A DNA stretch of 5,490 nt. It comes from Nitrospirota bacterium (lineage in GTDB: Bacteria; Nitrospinota; Nitrospinia; Nitrospinales; Nitrospinaceae). Positions within the stretch are counted from its first letter, which is position 1. Each line of letters begins with the position of its first letter. The notes beneath the pieces are model-generated. The model saw nothing but the letters and a program-made list of their open reading frames with translations. It was not told where the DNA came from and searched no databases. Positions 5,353 to 5,490 of the stretch are shown here, piece after piece. A program made the position numbers and the translations under genes. The stretch covers positions 1 through 5,490 of the forward strand of contig QIDN01000345.1 in NCBI GenBank assembly GCA_003229345.1, written 5' to 3'.

Positions 5353-5490
5353 TTGAAAAAAACGATTCCTGACAGCATCATTGAGGAAATTCGGTCGCGT
5401 GCAGATATTTACGAGGTCGTTTCCGAATTTGTTCCTCTCAAGAAGGCGGGCAAAAACTACAAAGGTTTGTGCCCCTTTCATTCTGAGAAA
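5353..5490 (+). CDS. dnaG: DNA primase DnaG, N-terminal fragment
   Basis: The first 46 codons of primase, which makes the RNA primers for DNA replication; the gene continues past the window. Residues IPDSIIEEIRSRADIYEVVS and GKNYKGLCPFHSEK are the characteristic opening of the CHC2 zinc-binding domain, and C40 and H43 are the first two zinc ligands. The start is taken as TTG at 5353-5355, which places the conserved IP at residues 5-6 as usual. TTG at 5335 is an in-frame alternative, and no ATG or clear Shine-Dalgarno is present. It lies just downstream of yqeY, probably in the same operon; rpoD would be expected further on. Confidence 0.95.
   Translation, partial: MKKTIPDSIIEEIRSRADIYEVVSEFVPLKKAGKNYKGLCPFHSEK

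Overview
The window comes from a Gram-negative-type bacterium of roughly average GC. Two products carry Sec signal peptides, one regulator is a sigma-54 activator, and the 3' end has the conserved yqeY-dnaG gene order. Gene content and protein style fit Nitrospinota or a former deltaproteobacterial lineage, but that placement is only an impression and nothing here proves it.

Layout. (1) Bases 2-505, + strand: the C-terminal part of a NamZ/DUF1343-family protein (cell-wall muropeptide hydrolase family), cut by the window edge. (2) 497-1930, - strand: a complete PAS / AAA+ / Fis-type-HTH sigma-54-dependent activator whose last codons overlap the tail of the preceding gene. (3) 1931-2308: a 378-bp divergent control region with inverted repeats, a tandem 8-bp repeat, a candidate -24/-12 promoter and a leader hairpin. 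(4) 2309-2707, + strand: a small exported protein of unknown function. (5) 2708-2859: a short convergent spacer dominated by an 83-bp element with 19-bp inverted arms. (6) 2860-4545, - strand: an exported TldD/PmbA-family metalloprotease with an intact HExxxH motif. (7) 4546-4871: an AT-rich divergent spacer with hairpins and promoter-like boxes for both flanking genes. (8) 4872-5318, + strand: YqeY (GatB/YqeY family), driven by a good sigma-70 promoter and followed by (9) the first 46 codons of dnaG, from 5353 to the window end.

How it may work together. The yqeY-dnaG pair is housekeeping and is likely the start of the macromolecular-synthesis operon (rpoD would be expected downstream). The most interesting unit is the middle one: a receiver-less, PAS-sensing sigma-54 activator transcribed divergently from a small secreted protein that has its own candidate sigma-54 promoter and a tandem repeat at a typical enhancer distance. 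This suggests a dedicated signal-to-exported-protein circuit, inferred from layout and motif matching only. No CRISPR array, tRNA, rRNA, transposase or phage gene was seen.
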